Program-made: the position numbers and the translations under genes
The notes under the pieces: generated by a model
What the model was told of the DNA's origin: nothing
The model's input: the letters and a program-made list of their open reading frames with translations, nothing else
Databases searched by the model: none
Source: JAUVYV01 sp964585535
GTDB lineage: Bacteria; Planctomycetota; Phycisphaerae; Sedimentisphaerales; Anaerobacaceae
Length of the DNA: 31,510 nt
Direction of reading: 5' to 3'
Assembly: GCA_964585535.1 (NCBI GenBank)
Contig: CAZPDW010000003.1
Span: 1-31,510 of the forward strand
In this document: positions 23,211-31,127 of the stretch, in pieces
How positions within the stretch are numbered: position 1 is the first letter of the stretch
How the letters are laid out: the number at the start of each line of letters is the position of its first letter

Positions 23211-24200
23211 TTAAGAAGCTTTTGGCTGTTGCTGGGCGGCGTTCTGTTGAACGATGTGAATTTTTTCGCGGATTTCTTCGGCCATCCGGGAGTTGGGGAA
23301 GTCGCGGATAATTGCCTGACCCGCCTCGAGCGCTCTTGACCACTGTTTTCCGGAAACGGCTAATGAGAACCGGACGCCGAGATTGTGCAGCTTTGTCCTG
23401 AATACGTCCCTTGCCGCCTCCTGCAGGGCGAGCCCCTCGTTGGGGGTAAGGTACTGGTCAAGCTCGCGAAGAATCTCGAGACTTCTGTCAGTGGCCTGTC
23501 TTTTTACCGCCTCGTCCCAGGCGTTGAGCAGAACCTTTTTGCGTTCGGCCTTTTTGTCGATGAGCTTCTGGTGAAGCTGCTTTGTCTTTGCGGAGTCGGG
23601 ATACGCCTTCATAAGCTGGTCGATGTGGGCGGATGCCTTTGCCCACTGGTGGTTTTCAAGCAATTTATCCACGTGCGATATGACCTGACTCATTCTCTCG
23701 GTGTCCGTCGCATCGTGGTATTTGTCGGCCTGGTTCTTCAACTGCTCGGCTAACTTGTTATAGCCCGTTCGGTGAGCAATTTCATCGATGATTTCGTAGG
23801 CCGTGTCAAACTCCTTCTGCTGGAGCTTGTCGAAAACGACATCCTGCAGCGTCTGTCTTTCGGCGTCCCGGAACGCAATCGCCTTTGCGGTCTCGGTCAG
23901 GTGCGTACCCTGTTTGACCTGTTCGAGCAGCTCCCGCATTTTTGTCACTTCGCCGGAGACCTCGTCGAGCTTTGAACTGTTATCGATGGTATCGAGTATC
24001 CTTAATACTATCGAGAGTATGACAAGCAGGGCAATCAGTGCGACCAGGGCAAAAAGCAGCATAAGTACCCCCGGCAGCTTGCCTTTCACCTGGTCGAAGA
24101 CGCCGGTGAACAAAACGAGCACGGCGACGGCGACGACCGCACCGTAGATAATGAACATATTGCTGCCTTTGAAGACGGACTTGCCTTTTGCGAGTTTCAT
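23211..24200 (-). CDS. Membrane protein with helical repeat domain
   Basis: A 329-residue protein. Two membrane spans lie near the N-terminus (about residues 15-35 and 43-65). They are followed by a short coiled coil (LDEVSGEVTKMRELLEQV) and a long set of paired helices (about 110-310) with the rhythm of TPR-like repeats, e.g. LLENHQWAKASAHIDQLMKA and KQWSRALEAGQAIIRDFPNS. A Gln/Ala-rich tail ends the protein. It probably scaffolds a membrane-associated complex, with the co-transcribed lipoprotein as a possible partner; this is inference. ATG at 24200 chosen (GGAAGGGG upstream); an in-frame TTG at 24215 is less likely. Confidence 0.75.
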   Translation of the reverse strand: MKLAKGKSVFKGSNMFIIYGAVVAVAVLVLFTGVFDQVKGKLPGVLMLLFALVALIALLVILSIVLRILDTIDNSSKLDEVSGEVTKMRELLEQVKQGTHLTETAKAIAFRDAERQTLQDVVFDKLQQKEFDTAYEIIDEIAHRTGYNKLAEQLKNQADKYHDATDTERMSQVISHVDKLLENHQWAKASAHIDQLMKAYPDSAKTKQLHQKLIDKKAERKKVLLNAWDEAVKRQATDRSLEILRELDQYLTPNEGLALQEAARDVFRTKLHNLGVRFSLAVSGKQWSRALEAGQAIIRDFPNSRMAEEIREKIHIVQQNAAQQQPKAS

Positions 24201-24245
24201 AGCCGCCCCTTCCAAAATATATTTCTGTCCGCGTTTAACAAGGTT

Positions 24246-24275
24246 ATTATAATGGATTTGTTATGGCTGTGTCAA
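24246..24275 (-). promoter_or_regulatory. Consensus sigma-70 promoter for the membrane/TPR gene pair
   Basis: On the minus strand a perfect TTGACA (24275-24270) and a perfect TATAAT (24251-24246) are separated by 18 bases. This is the best promoter match in the window. Transcription would begin near 24239, about 40 bases before the ATG at 24200, suggesting strong constitutive expression. Confidence 0.7.
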
Positions 24276-24334
24276 TAACCAAAAAGCAGGTTTGTAAAAA
24301 AGTGAAACGGCCCGGGGATTAAGGAGGAACGCAA

Positions 24335-25597
24335 ATGAAGGCGGTAAGTTATGCTTTTGCGCTGGCGGTTGTTTTGCTGGCTCGCCCGTCCGGCGCCGCA
24401 CCGGCCGCTGCGCAGACGGCCGAGCGGGCGATTACGCAGGCCAACAACCGGTTTGCTTTCGGACTTTATGAGAAGCTGCGAGGCAATGAGGGCAACCTTT
24501 TCTTCTCGCCTTACAGCATCTCGACGGCACTGGCAATGACGTATGCAGGCGCCGCCGGTGAAACCGAAAACCAGATGGGCCGGGTACTGGGCTTCGCCGG
24601 CGCAGCGAAGACGACAGGTCTCAGCAGTTCTGCCGCGGTGCTTCCCAAAGAGCAGATTCACCGAGCCTTCGGGCGGATTATCAGCGACCTGAACAACAGG
24701 GGCGCAAAGGACGGCTATGAGCTTGCGGTCGCCAATGCCCTGTGGGGGCAGAAGGGATACGAGTTTTTGAAAAATTTCGTCGAGCTAATCAAAACCAATT
24801 ACGACGGCAAGCTGGCCGAGGTAGATTTTGCAGCCGACAGCGAAGGGACACGCAAGACAATCAATACGTGGGTCGAGCAAAAAACCAACGACAAGATAAA
24901 GCAGCTTATCAAGCCCGGCGTGCTTGGGCCGATGACCCGCTTAGTGCTGACGAATGCCATTTACTTCAAAGGCAAATGGGCCGGACAGTTCAAGCCGAAA
25001 ATGACCAGAGACGAACCGTTCACCCTGCTCGGTGCTGAAAAGGTGGATGTCCCTATGATGCGACAGGATGATGAGCGCTTCGGGTACGCTGAAAACGAGG
25101 ATTGTCAGATTCTCGATATGCCTTACGTGGATAATGAGCTGTCGATGGTGGTCTTGCTGCCAAAAAAGGTTGACGGCGTAAAGAAGCTGGAACGGCAGCT
25201 TACGGGCGAAAATGTTGCGAAATGGCTGGCAGGACTTCATAAGCGCCAGGTAAAGGTTTTTGTTCCGAAATTCAGGATGACCAGCGAGTTCGGCCTTTCG
25301 GGTGTATTGGCATCGATGGGGATGACCGACGCATTCTCGCCGAACAAGGCCGACTTTTCCGCAATGACCGGCAACAGAGACCTTTTTATCTCGGCGGTCG
25401 TGCATAAGGCATACGTGGATGTTAATGAGGAGGGTACCGAGGCAGCGGCGGCAACGGGTGTTGCGATGAAGCTGACCTCGATTGGCCCTGCAATGCCGGT
25501 CTTCCGGGCGGACCATCCCTTTATCTTCCTGATTCGCGACAAGGTTACCGGCTGTATCCTGTTCATAGGCCGGGTGATGAACCCGACAGCCGGCTGA
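24335..25597 (+). CDS. Secreted serpin (serine/cysteine protease inhibitor)
   Basis: A 420-residue protein with a signal peptide (about residues 1-27) and a complete serpin fold: NRFAFGLYEKLRGNEGNLFF near the start, LVLTNAIYFKGKWAGQF (about 202-218), and the C-terminal signature DHPFIFLIRDKVTGCILFIG. The reactive-centre hinge EEGTEAAAATGVAM has Gly at P15, Thr at P14 and four Ala at P12-P9, the composition of inhibitory rather than non-inhibitory serpins. Counting 17 residues from the hinge Glu places the scissile bond near KLT/SIG; the loop is about three residues longer than in alpha-1-antitrypsin, so P1 is uncertain. The ATG at 24335 has AAGGAGGA upstream. Likely it protects the cell surface or secreted enzymes from proteases. 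Confidence 0.95.
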   Translation: MKAVSYAFALAVVLLARPSGAAPAAAQTAERAITQANNRFAFGLYEKLRGNEGNLFFSPYSISTALAMTYAGAAGETENQMGRVLGFAGAAKTTGLSSSAAVLPKEQIHRAFGRIISDLNNRGAKDGYELAVANALWGQKGYEFLKNFVELIKTNYDGKLAEVDFAADSEGTRKTINTWVEQKTNDKIKQLIKPGVLGPMTRLVLTNAIYFKGKWAGQFKPKMTRDEPFTLLGAEKVDVPMMRQDDERFGYAENEDCQILDMPYVDNELSMVVLLPKKVDGVKKLERQLTGENVAKWLAGLHKRQVKVFVPKFRMTSEFGLSGVLASMGMTDAFSPNKADFSAMTGNRDLFISAVVHKAYVDVNEEGTEAAAATGVAMKLTSIGPAMPVFRADHPFIFLIRDKVTGCILFIGRVMNPTAG

Positions 25598-25640
25598 CGG
25601 CACCAAGTCAGATGTGTTGCAAAAAAGCAACGCCGGCGTT

Positions 25641-25677
25641 GGTATTCCACAACAAGTCCTATAACTGTGGAAATACC
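25641..25677. repeat. Long bulged hairpin downstream of the serpin
   Basis: GGTATTCCACA (25641-25651) pairs with TGTGGAAATACC (25666-25677) through 11 base pairs with a single-base bulge and a 14-base loop. No T-tract follows, so it is not a standard terminator; it may be an mRNA 3'-end or processing structure. Confidence 0.55.
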
Positions 25678-25748
25678 ATATTGTTGCGGCGGTAATGGCC
25701 GGCAAAATCCCTTTGACGTGTTGATTGAAGGCAGCAAAGTGGCCTAAT

Positions 25749-25830
25749 TGTTACAGGGGTCATATCCCTGAAAGGGCAGGCAGGACGCAAGGGTGGTACA
25801 TAACGCGCCGTTAGCGGGGCGAATCCGGGC
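25749..25830 (+). promoter_or_regulatory. Possible degenerate GEMM-I (cyclic-di-GMP riboswitch-like) element
   Basis: In the right order the region shows ACAGGG, a hairpin arm around GAAAG, GGACGCAA, a short GGTG/CGCC stem and TAGCGGGG. These are pieces also found in the Vc2 cyclic-di-GMP-I riboswitch. The canonical GGCAAACC and AAAGCC segments are missing and the spacing differs, so it may be a decayed copy or chance. It lies about 140 bases before the GTG of the coiled-coil gene. Confidence 0.25.
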
Positions 25831-25966
25831 CTTGATGAATAAGTTGGGCCGATTGCCGGATTGAGGCCGAGCCGGTATGCCTTTTGCACCTGTGTTCGGA
25901 CGAGATGCCCGGAGATTGTGTACAGGGCTGTTGAAAAGCTGTGGTCTAAGGCGTGAGGATACCTCG

Positions 25967-26224
25967 GTGGAAGAGCAGGGGCTTGAGGAAAAGCTGAATG
26001 AGCTGGTCAGGGAGCTTACGGGAGCCGCACAGCCCGGCAAGCCGGCAACGCCCGCCGGCAAGGCCGAAGGTAATCAAAAGCAGTTCGACAAAGGCATCAG
26101 CGGCCTGGCCGATTCGCTGGACTATCTGCGGATTTGCATCAAGTATCAGCTTCTCGACCTCGAGGCCACCCGCCGGGAGAACGACTATCTGAGAAAGCTG
26201 CTCGGGGATAAGAACAACAGCTAA
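25967..26224 (+). CDS. Small coiled-coil protein of unknown function
   Basis: An 85-residue protein I do not recognise by name. The N-terminal helix (EEQGLEEKLNELVRELTG) is followed by a Pro/Gly/Ala-rich linker. A longer C-terminal helix (SLDYLRICIKYQLLDLEATR, then RENDYLRKLL) has a heptad-like pattern of hydrophobic residues, so the protein probably forms oligomers. The GTG at 25967 follows GAGGA at acceptable distance; starting instead at 25877 would add a basic stretch without family character. It is 89 bases before the sulfatase gene. Confidence 0.6.
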   Translation: MEEQGLEEKLNELVRELTGAAQPGKPATPAGKAEGNQKQFDKGISGLADSLDYLRICIKYQLLDLEATRRENDYLRKLLGDKNNS

Positions 26225-26313
26225 TCTGCATTATGCCGGTATTCGTTGACAGCCCGCCGCACGGACGATAAATTACGTCTGGTTCTTATGGCTACTTTTT
26301 TTGGAGGTGCAAA

Positions 26314-27846
26314 ATGCAGACCAGACGAGAGTTTCTCAGCCGGTTGGGCCGGGCGACGGCCTCGGCAGGCGTCCTTTCACTGCTGCCGGGCTGTGCGCAG
26401 TTAATACAGCCACGCTCCGGCACCAAAACCAGGCCTAATATCGTGTTCATTATGACCGACGACCATGCCGCCCAGGCAATGAGCTGCTACGGCAGCAGGA
26501 TAAACAAAACGCCGAACCTCGACAGAATCGCAAACGAGGGGATGCTGTTCAAAAACTGCTTCTGCACGAACTCGATTTGTGCGCCGAGCAGGGCGGTGAT
26601 ACTTACGGGCAAGTACAGCCATATCAACGGTGTGATTGACAACAAGGTAAGATTCAACGCCGGCCAGCAGACCTTCCCCAAGCTGCTGCAAAAGTGCGGC
26701 TACGAAACGGCGATGGTAGGCAAGTGGCATCTAAAGAGCACGCCGACCGGTTTCGATTACTGGTGCGTGCTGCCGGGACAGGGCGTGTATCATAATCCGG
26801 GCTTCATCGAGATGGGCGCCAAAACAAAAATCAAGGGCTACGTTACGGATATTATTACCGACAAGTGCATCGATTGGCTAAAGAGACGCAAAAACGACAG
26901 GCCGTTCTGCCTGATGTATCAGCACAAGGCGCCGCACCGAAACTGGCAGCCGGACGAAAAACACGCCAAGATGTACGAGGATGTCGATATCCCCGTCCCG
27001 GAGACTTTTGACGATGACTGGAGCACCCGCAGCGCCGCGGCCCGCGAGCAGGAGATGACAATCGAGCATCACCTGACGCCCGGGGACTTGAAGGTGCCGC
27101 CACCGCCCGAACTCGAGGGCCAGGCGCTTAAAAAATGGAAGTACGAACGGTATATCAAGGACTACCTGCGCTGTATTGCCTCGGTCGATGACAACGTCGG
27201 GCGGTTCCTGGATTATCTCGACAAGGCAGGCCTGGCGGATAACACTATCGTCGTCTATACCTCCGACCAGGGCTTTTATCTCGGCGAGCACGGCTGGTTC
27301 GACAAACGCTTTATGTACGAAGAATCCCTGCGGATGCCGCTTATCGTCCGTTATCCAAAGCAAATAAAGCCGGGCAGTGTTAACGATGACATCGTTTTGA
27401 ACCTGGATTTTGCGCCGACGTTTCTGGATTTTGCCGGCAAGGCGAAACCGACGGCTCTGCAGGGCGAGAGCGTTCGGCCTTTACTCCAAGGCCATACGCC
27501 CGCCGACTGGCGCAAGAGTATGTACTATCATTATTACGAGTACCCCGGCTGGCACATGGTCAAACGCCACTACGGCATCCGGACGCAGCAGTATAAGCTG
27601 ATTCACTTCTACTACGACATCGATGCCTGGGAGCTTTACGACCTGCAGAAAGACCCACGCGAACTCAACAACGTCTATGATAACCCCGCCTATACCGATA
27701 TTGTCACCGAGCTGAAGGCCGAGCTTCGCCAACTGCAGAAAAAATACGGCGACTCCGACCGGCTCGCCAAAAAGTTCATCGCCGAATACCCGCAGGGCGA
27801 TATGCCCGCAAGCTGGCAGAGACGCCGCCCAAGCAACAAAAAATAA
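26314..27846 (+). CDS. Tat/lipoprotein-type sulfatase (S1 family)
   Basis: A 510-residue exported sulfatase. The N-terminus combines a twin-arginine motif (TRREFLSRLGRAT) with a lipobox ending at Cys27 (LLPGC), so it is probably a surface or periplasmic lipoprotein. The sulfatase core begins PNIVFIMTDDHAAQAMSCYG, with D49/D50 as calcium ligands. The formylglycine site is C89-A-P-S-R93, the Cys form that needs a maturase (FGE or anSME, not seen here). The second signature is YTSDQGFYLGEHGWFDKR, and a normal C-terminal subdomain follows. It resembles the glucosamine-6-sulfatase branch in layout, but the substrate cannot be read. ATG at 26314 with GGAGG 7 bases upstream. Confidence 0.95.
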   Translation: MQTRREFLSRLGRATASAGVLSLLPGCAQLIQPRSGTKTRPNIVFIMTDDHAAQAMSCYGSRINKTPNLDRIANEGMLFKNCFCTNSICAPSRAVILTGKYSHINGVIDNKVRFNAGQQTFPKLLQKCGYETAMVGKWHLKSTPTGFDYWCVLPGQGVYHNPGFIEMGAKTKIKGYVTDIITDKCIDWLKRRKNDRPFCLMYQHKAPHRNWQPDEKHAKMYEDVDIPVPETFDDDWSTRSAAAREQEMTIEHHLTPGDLKVPPPPELEGQALKKWKYERYIKDYLRCIASVDDNVGRFLDYLDKAGLADNTIVVYTSDQGFYLGEHGWFDKRFMYEESLRMPLIVRYPKQIKPGSVNDDIVLNLDFAPTFLDFAGKAKPTALQGESVRPLLQGHTPADWRKSMYYHYYEYPGWHMVKRHYGIRTQQYKLIHFYYDIDAWELYDLQKDPRELNNVYDNPAYTDIVTELKAELRQLQKKYGDSDRLAKKFIAEYPQGDMPASWQRRRPSNKK

Positions 27847-28077
27847 TTACTCAACTTGACTGACTTTTGCACAAGTGCGCTTTTGGCAGGGACATACATA
27901 ACCCGTCATTCTGAGTAAAAGGCTATTTTTACGGGTTCCGCAGCGAACGTAATCGCGATATTGGTAATTAGAGACTCTAACAAAACACTGTCATTCCCGC
28001 GCAATTTATTCCCAAGGGATCGCGAATCTACAAGCTCGAAAGTTAGGTTTTGTTAGAATGCCTTAGTCCTGCCTATG
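27847..28077. other. Convergent gap between the sulfatase and the secreted-protein operon
   Basis: About 230 bases without a gene. It holds a MITE-like inverted repeat (27976-28057) and sequences such as GTCATTCTGAG and GTCATTCCCGCG, which resemble short dispersed repeats seen in many bacterial genomes. A short GCACAAGTGC palindrome near 27868-27877 is followed by a few T residues and could weakly stop sulfatase transcription. Confidence 0.45.
27976..28057. repeat. 82-bp element with 11-bp perfect terminal inverted repeats
   Basis: TCTAACAAAAC (27976-27986) and GTTTTGTTAGA (28047-28057) are perfect inverted repeats. A second palindrome, TTAGAGACTCTAA (27968-27980), overlaps the left end. The interior carries ATTCCCGCG and CGCGAAT, partly complementary. 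There is no obvious target-site duplication and no coding capacity. It may be a small non-autonomous element or an RNA hairpin. Confidence 0.55.
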
Positions 28078-29496
28078 TTATGGGTTTTGCACTGACAAGT
28101 CTTCGAGCCCTATCCAGTCAATGCCCGCCGACATAGCTGCGGTGCTAACGCATCTGACCCATACCGTAATCGAGTCAATGCCTTGTGGTAGCGTAATATC
28201 TGTAATCTCTCGGCCTCGCACCTCTTTGCCGGTCGATATTTCCTTGAATTTTCCTTTAGTGGTAAGTGACGAATCGTAAAGGGCCATTCTGCCCGCTGCA
28301 AGACCTTTGTCGCTGACAGCCCCTTCGACAGGACTCATCGCAGGCAGAGCATCGAGACCGGCCATTTGTCTCGGGCTGAGGTCACAACCATCCGGACTAT
28401 TCGGTGCCGCGTGTACGGAAACAGACCAGTGTCCCTCGCTTGGCTCGCCTAAGGTGGACACACGCGCCTTTACCCTGTATGTGTGTCCCGGAGTCAGACC
28501 GATGAACTTCCTGAAAACACCTCCAGTGCCGCCCTGAGTTCCCGTATTTATGACCTGATAGAACGGCTTGCTCTGCGGTGTTTTGACTGGGTGATACCGA
28601 AGGTTTGGAACCGGGGGCAAATCGTCTCTTATGCCCTCGTCAAAACTTATCCTGTTCTCATTTGCATCCAAAGCCCACCGCTGCCAGTTCGGAGCTATCC
28701 CGGCGGCAAAAGGAATACCAAACAATTCTTCCTGGACATTATTGTTGAGGTGGATAGCTGCGGCATTCGACGGAATGTCATTGCGAACCCCAATTACCCA
28801 AATATTAAGATCGTTTGCTATGTTTGAGGAGACATGGCCGCTGCCAAATAACTCAGATATAAGCTTATGCTCACCTGGCGCACTCGCTGAATATTTGCTC
28901 AAATCGAGGACATAGCTTTCTGAATTCCCTGGGAGAATGGCCCCTCCAATTATCCTGTGAAACATAATTCTAATGGAATCGTAAGCGTCCGGTGATGGAT
29001 TGTCCCATCTTAACGAAACGCTGTTGGCCTCTCGGTCATAGTTACAGGTTAAAGAATGGGGCGGTTGAGGAATACCTAACCCGACTTCCGTCCCGGCGAT
29101 TATATAGGGACCGCAATCACCGACTAAACCCTTCAATTCGCCTCCGGATGAAGTAACAACTCTGGCTCCGGTTTCATGGGCTCCGCCGCGAACAATCGTC
29201 CATCCGAAGGGATTTGTCCCCTCGATGACGTCAGCCAGTCGTTCTATTACCCTTTCAGCCGGTTCCCCTGCCATCGTTTCAACGGTGGCGCATTTTGCCT
29301 TGCCGCCGAGATATTTATAGAATATCAGCGTTCCGCCCGATGCTTCACCCGTGAAGGTAATGCAACAACGAGCCATTGAACTCACCCCAGGTGGTGTGTC
29401 CGAACATTCGCGTGCCGATAATCCGGTTGCCCCCAATAGAATAGCAACTACGATTGTCGCAAAAGCTGTGGCTCTTTCTCGTCTTATACACATCAT
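28078..29496 (-). CDS. Secreted multidomain protein of unknown function
   Basis: A 472-residue exported protein with a signal peptide (about residues 8-28, ending TGLSAR). The N-terminal part (about 30-150) has several cysteines (ECSDTPPG, ARCCITF, KCATVE, GDCGPY). A fibronectin-III-like segment follows (PQPPHSLTCNYDREANSVSL, then RWDNPSPDAYDSIRIMFHRI). The C-terminal part (about 320-470) includes LTPGHTYRVKARVSTLGEPS and ends WIGLEDLSVQNP, reminiscent of jelly-roll carbohydrate-binding modules. No catalytic residues stand out. ATG at 29496 (GAGGATT upstream). It is 69 bases downstream of the dockerin-type gene and probably in one operon. Function inferred only as extracellular binding or structural. 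Confidence 0.75.
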   Translation of the reverse strand: MMCIRRERATAFATIVVAILLGATGLSARECSDTPPGVSSMARCCITFTGEASGGTLIFYKYLGGKAKCATVETMAGEPAERVIERLADVIEGTNPFGWTIVRGGAHETGARVVTSSGGELKGLVGDCGPYIIAGTEVGLGIPQPPHSLTCNYDREANSVSLRWDNPSPDAYDSIRIMFHRIIGGAILPGNSESYVLDLSKYSASAPGEHKLISELFGSGHVSSNIANDLNIWVIGVRNDIPSNAAAIHLNNNVQEELFGIPFAAGIAPNWQRWALDANENRISFDEGIRDDLPPVPNLRYHPVKTPQSKPFYQVINTGTQGGTGGVFRKFIGLTPGHTYRVKARVSTLGEPSEGHWSVSVHAAPNSPDGCDLSPRQMAGLDALPAMSPVEGAVSDKGLAAGRMALYDSSLTTKGKFKEISTGKEVRGREITDITLPQGIDSITVWVRCVSTAAMSAGIDWIGLEDLSVQNP

Positions 29497-29565
29497 ATAA
29501 TCCTCACTTTCTTTCTTGTTCTGCTCAGTGTCGCTACCCTTAGCAGCACAAGATTCAATGTTATG

Positions 29566-30759
29566 TTACCACCATACGTATTTACAAGGACCTGTCTCTC
29601 CATAATTTATTTCCGGGCTGAATTGTGACCCTTCCCGACATAAACCATCTCGTTGTCTGGTGACAACGTTAGTAAAGACAACCTGCCAATTGTATTTGCC
29701 AATAGTCTGCTCATCACAGTACTCTGGATAATATTCCGGCCGGTCTCGACTTATATGCCTGGTGCCTATGATGCGCCGCCCGCTCACGTTTTTCAAAATC
29801 CAAAAGTAATTGGCTCCGCATTTGTAAGGGCATAAACCAACGCGCCACCCGTCAAACCAAAAATTGTAAGAGCACGTATAATCAAATTCCTGGGTCTCCA
29901 CACAGCCCACATATACCCTTCCACCACAATCATCCCAGCAAGGGTCGCTATAATCCGGCTCAATCCAGCAGTCATATTCTCCACAGCCGCCAATGCCGGT
30001 AAAGACAACTGCCTCCCAGTTATCAAAATTATTAGCATCGGGAACATTGGTATCGGCGCAAGTATCCGTTGAACCGAAGGCGTCACACATCGTATCAAGG
30101 TCATAGATGTCATAAGTTGTTTGCCAGCCGGCAGCGAGAACTGCAAAATCCTTAAAGTCGATTTTCCCATCGGCGTTCAAATCCATTGTCGGGTCATAAC
30201 CGCTGCCTGCCGCTAAAGGCAGCACCGGTGATTCACCAACCAACGGCAACTGTGCCTCACCCTCCGGGATGCTATCCTCTGATGCAGGCGCCTCTTGTTG
30301 TTCCGGCTCCGGCGTCACCCATCTCAAGGCCTCAAAGTCTATCCCTATTACCGTGGTCGTCTCCGCCTGTAACGAATAGCACAGATGCAGCTTGTAAATT
30401 TCCGTACCTGCTGTTATCGCAATCCCGTCAATAACCATGTTCTGGTCAGCAACAAGTAATACCGTACCAAGCTCCCAATCGTCGTCAAACACAAACCTAT
30501 ATGCCGTTGCACCGCCCGCATCAACTTCGTTCGGCCCGCTCAACGGCTCAACGCGCCCTCTGTCTTCGCATATTACCGAATAGCTTTGCTCATTTACATC
30601 ACCCGCCCCCACCACGGAGATTATCAGTTTGTCTTTCCCTTCTACTTTGACCGGCACTGTAGCGTCAAGCCCGTTTATGCGCAGCACCGGCGCTCCATTT
30701 GCAAGAGAAACCACTATCCCTGCCAGTGCCACCGCAAGATATTTTTGCCTTCTCCACAC
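29566..30759 (-). CDS. Secreted cysteine-rich protein with dockerin/EF-hand-like segment
   Basis: A 397-residue exported protein. It has a signal peptide (about 1-23, ending SLANGAP), an N-terminal beta-rich domain (about 25-145), an acidic Pro/Glu linker, then DLNADGKIDFKDFAVLAAGW (about residues 192-211). That segment is a calcium-binding dockerin/EF-hand-like repeat of the kind common in planctomycete secreted proteins. The C-terminal domain (about 240-397) is rich in Cys, Trp and Tyr (CGEYDCWIEPDYSDPCWDDC and onward), suggesting disulfide bonds. It is not a known enzyme. I chose the GTG at 30759 because AGGAGG ends 8 bases before it; the GTG at 30768 lies inside that site. A promoter candidate is at 30964-30992, leaving a leader of about 200 bases. 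Confidence 0.8.
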   Translation of the reverse strand: MWRRQKYLAVALAGIVVSLANGAPVLRINGLDATVPVKVEGKDKLIISVVGAGDVNEQSYSVICEDRGRVEPLSGPNEVDAGGATAYRFVFDDDWELGTVLLVADQNMVIDGIAITAGTEIYKLHLCYSLQAETTTVIGIDFEALRWVTPEPEQQEAPASEDSIPEGEAQLPLVGESPVLPLAAGSGYDPTMDLNADGKIDFKDFAVLAAGWQTTYDIYDLDTMCDAFGSTDTCADTNVPDANNFDNWEAVVFTGIGGCGEYDCWIEPDYSDPCWDDCGGRVYVGCVETQEFDYTCSYNFWFDGWRVGLCPYKCGANYFWILKNVSGRRIIGTRHISRDRPEYYPEYCDEQTIGKYNWQVVFTNVVTRQRDGLCREGSQFSPEINYGETGPCKYVWW

Positions 30760-30963
30760 AGTAATCACCTCCTAAAAGTATTAATATTTCGCAACAAACA
30801 CCATTCATCCAAGAAACCAACCTGCTTACACCGCAGGCCGGTACATACACCATCGCCGCCGCGATAATTAAAAGTTGATAGACCCCCCACATTCCGCCTC
30901 GCCCCCTGAGTATGTTTTCCCTTTTTGCATCTATATTTCTCCCCCCCCATTGTAATACGGGTA

Positions 30964-30992
30964 TGTGTATCACCTTCTGCAGGACTTGTCAA
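30964..30992 (-). promoter_or_regulatory. Candidate promoter for the secreted dockerin-type operon
   Basis: On the minus strand TTGACA (30992-30987) is followed after 17 bases by TACACA (30969-30964), with a TG one base upstream as in extended -10 elements. The predicted leader to the GTG at 30759 is about 200 bases and G-rich. Confidence 0.45.
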
Positions 30993-31127
30993 GTAGTTTT
31001 TTGCCTTTTATCATTTTTTTTTGCAATGTGGCCTGTCCGCTCCCCTTGTGGCCTTGCCACCCCAAGGGGGGGATAACAAGGCCCTGCTCGCTGTACGCAT
31101 CCCGCTAAATCCCGCTCCCCTGATACA

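Larger units (their letters stand above)
25598..25966. other. Structured non-coding region downstream of the serpin
   Basis: About 370 bases. It contains a GTTGC-GCAAC hairpin (25616-25631), a 12-base palindrome (AACGCCGGCGTT, 25629-25640), a long bulged hairpin (25641-25677) and a possible riboswitch-like element (25749-25830). The frame of the next gene is open back to 25877 but that part is not convincing as protein. Confidence 0.45.

Noticed and set aside
30665..30973. Minus-strand frame with a lipoprotein-like stretch (MWGVYQLLIIAAAMVYVPAC)
   Set aside because: It overlaps the start of the dockerin-type gene in another frame and loses protein character after about 40 residues. A short leader peptide cannot be excluded but is not supported.
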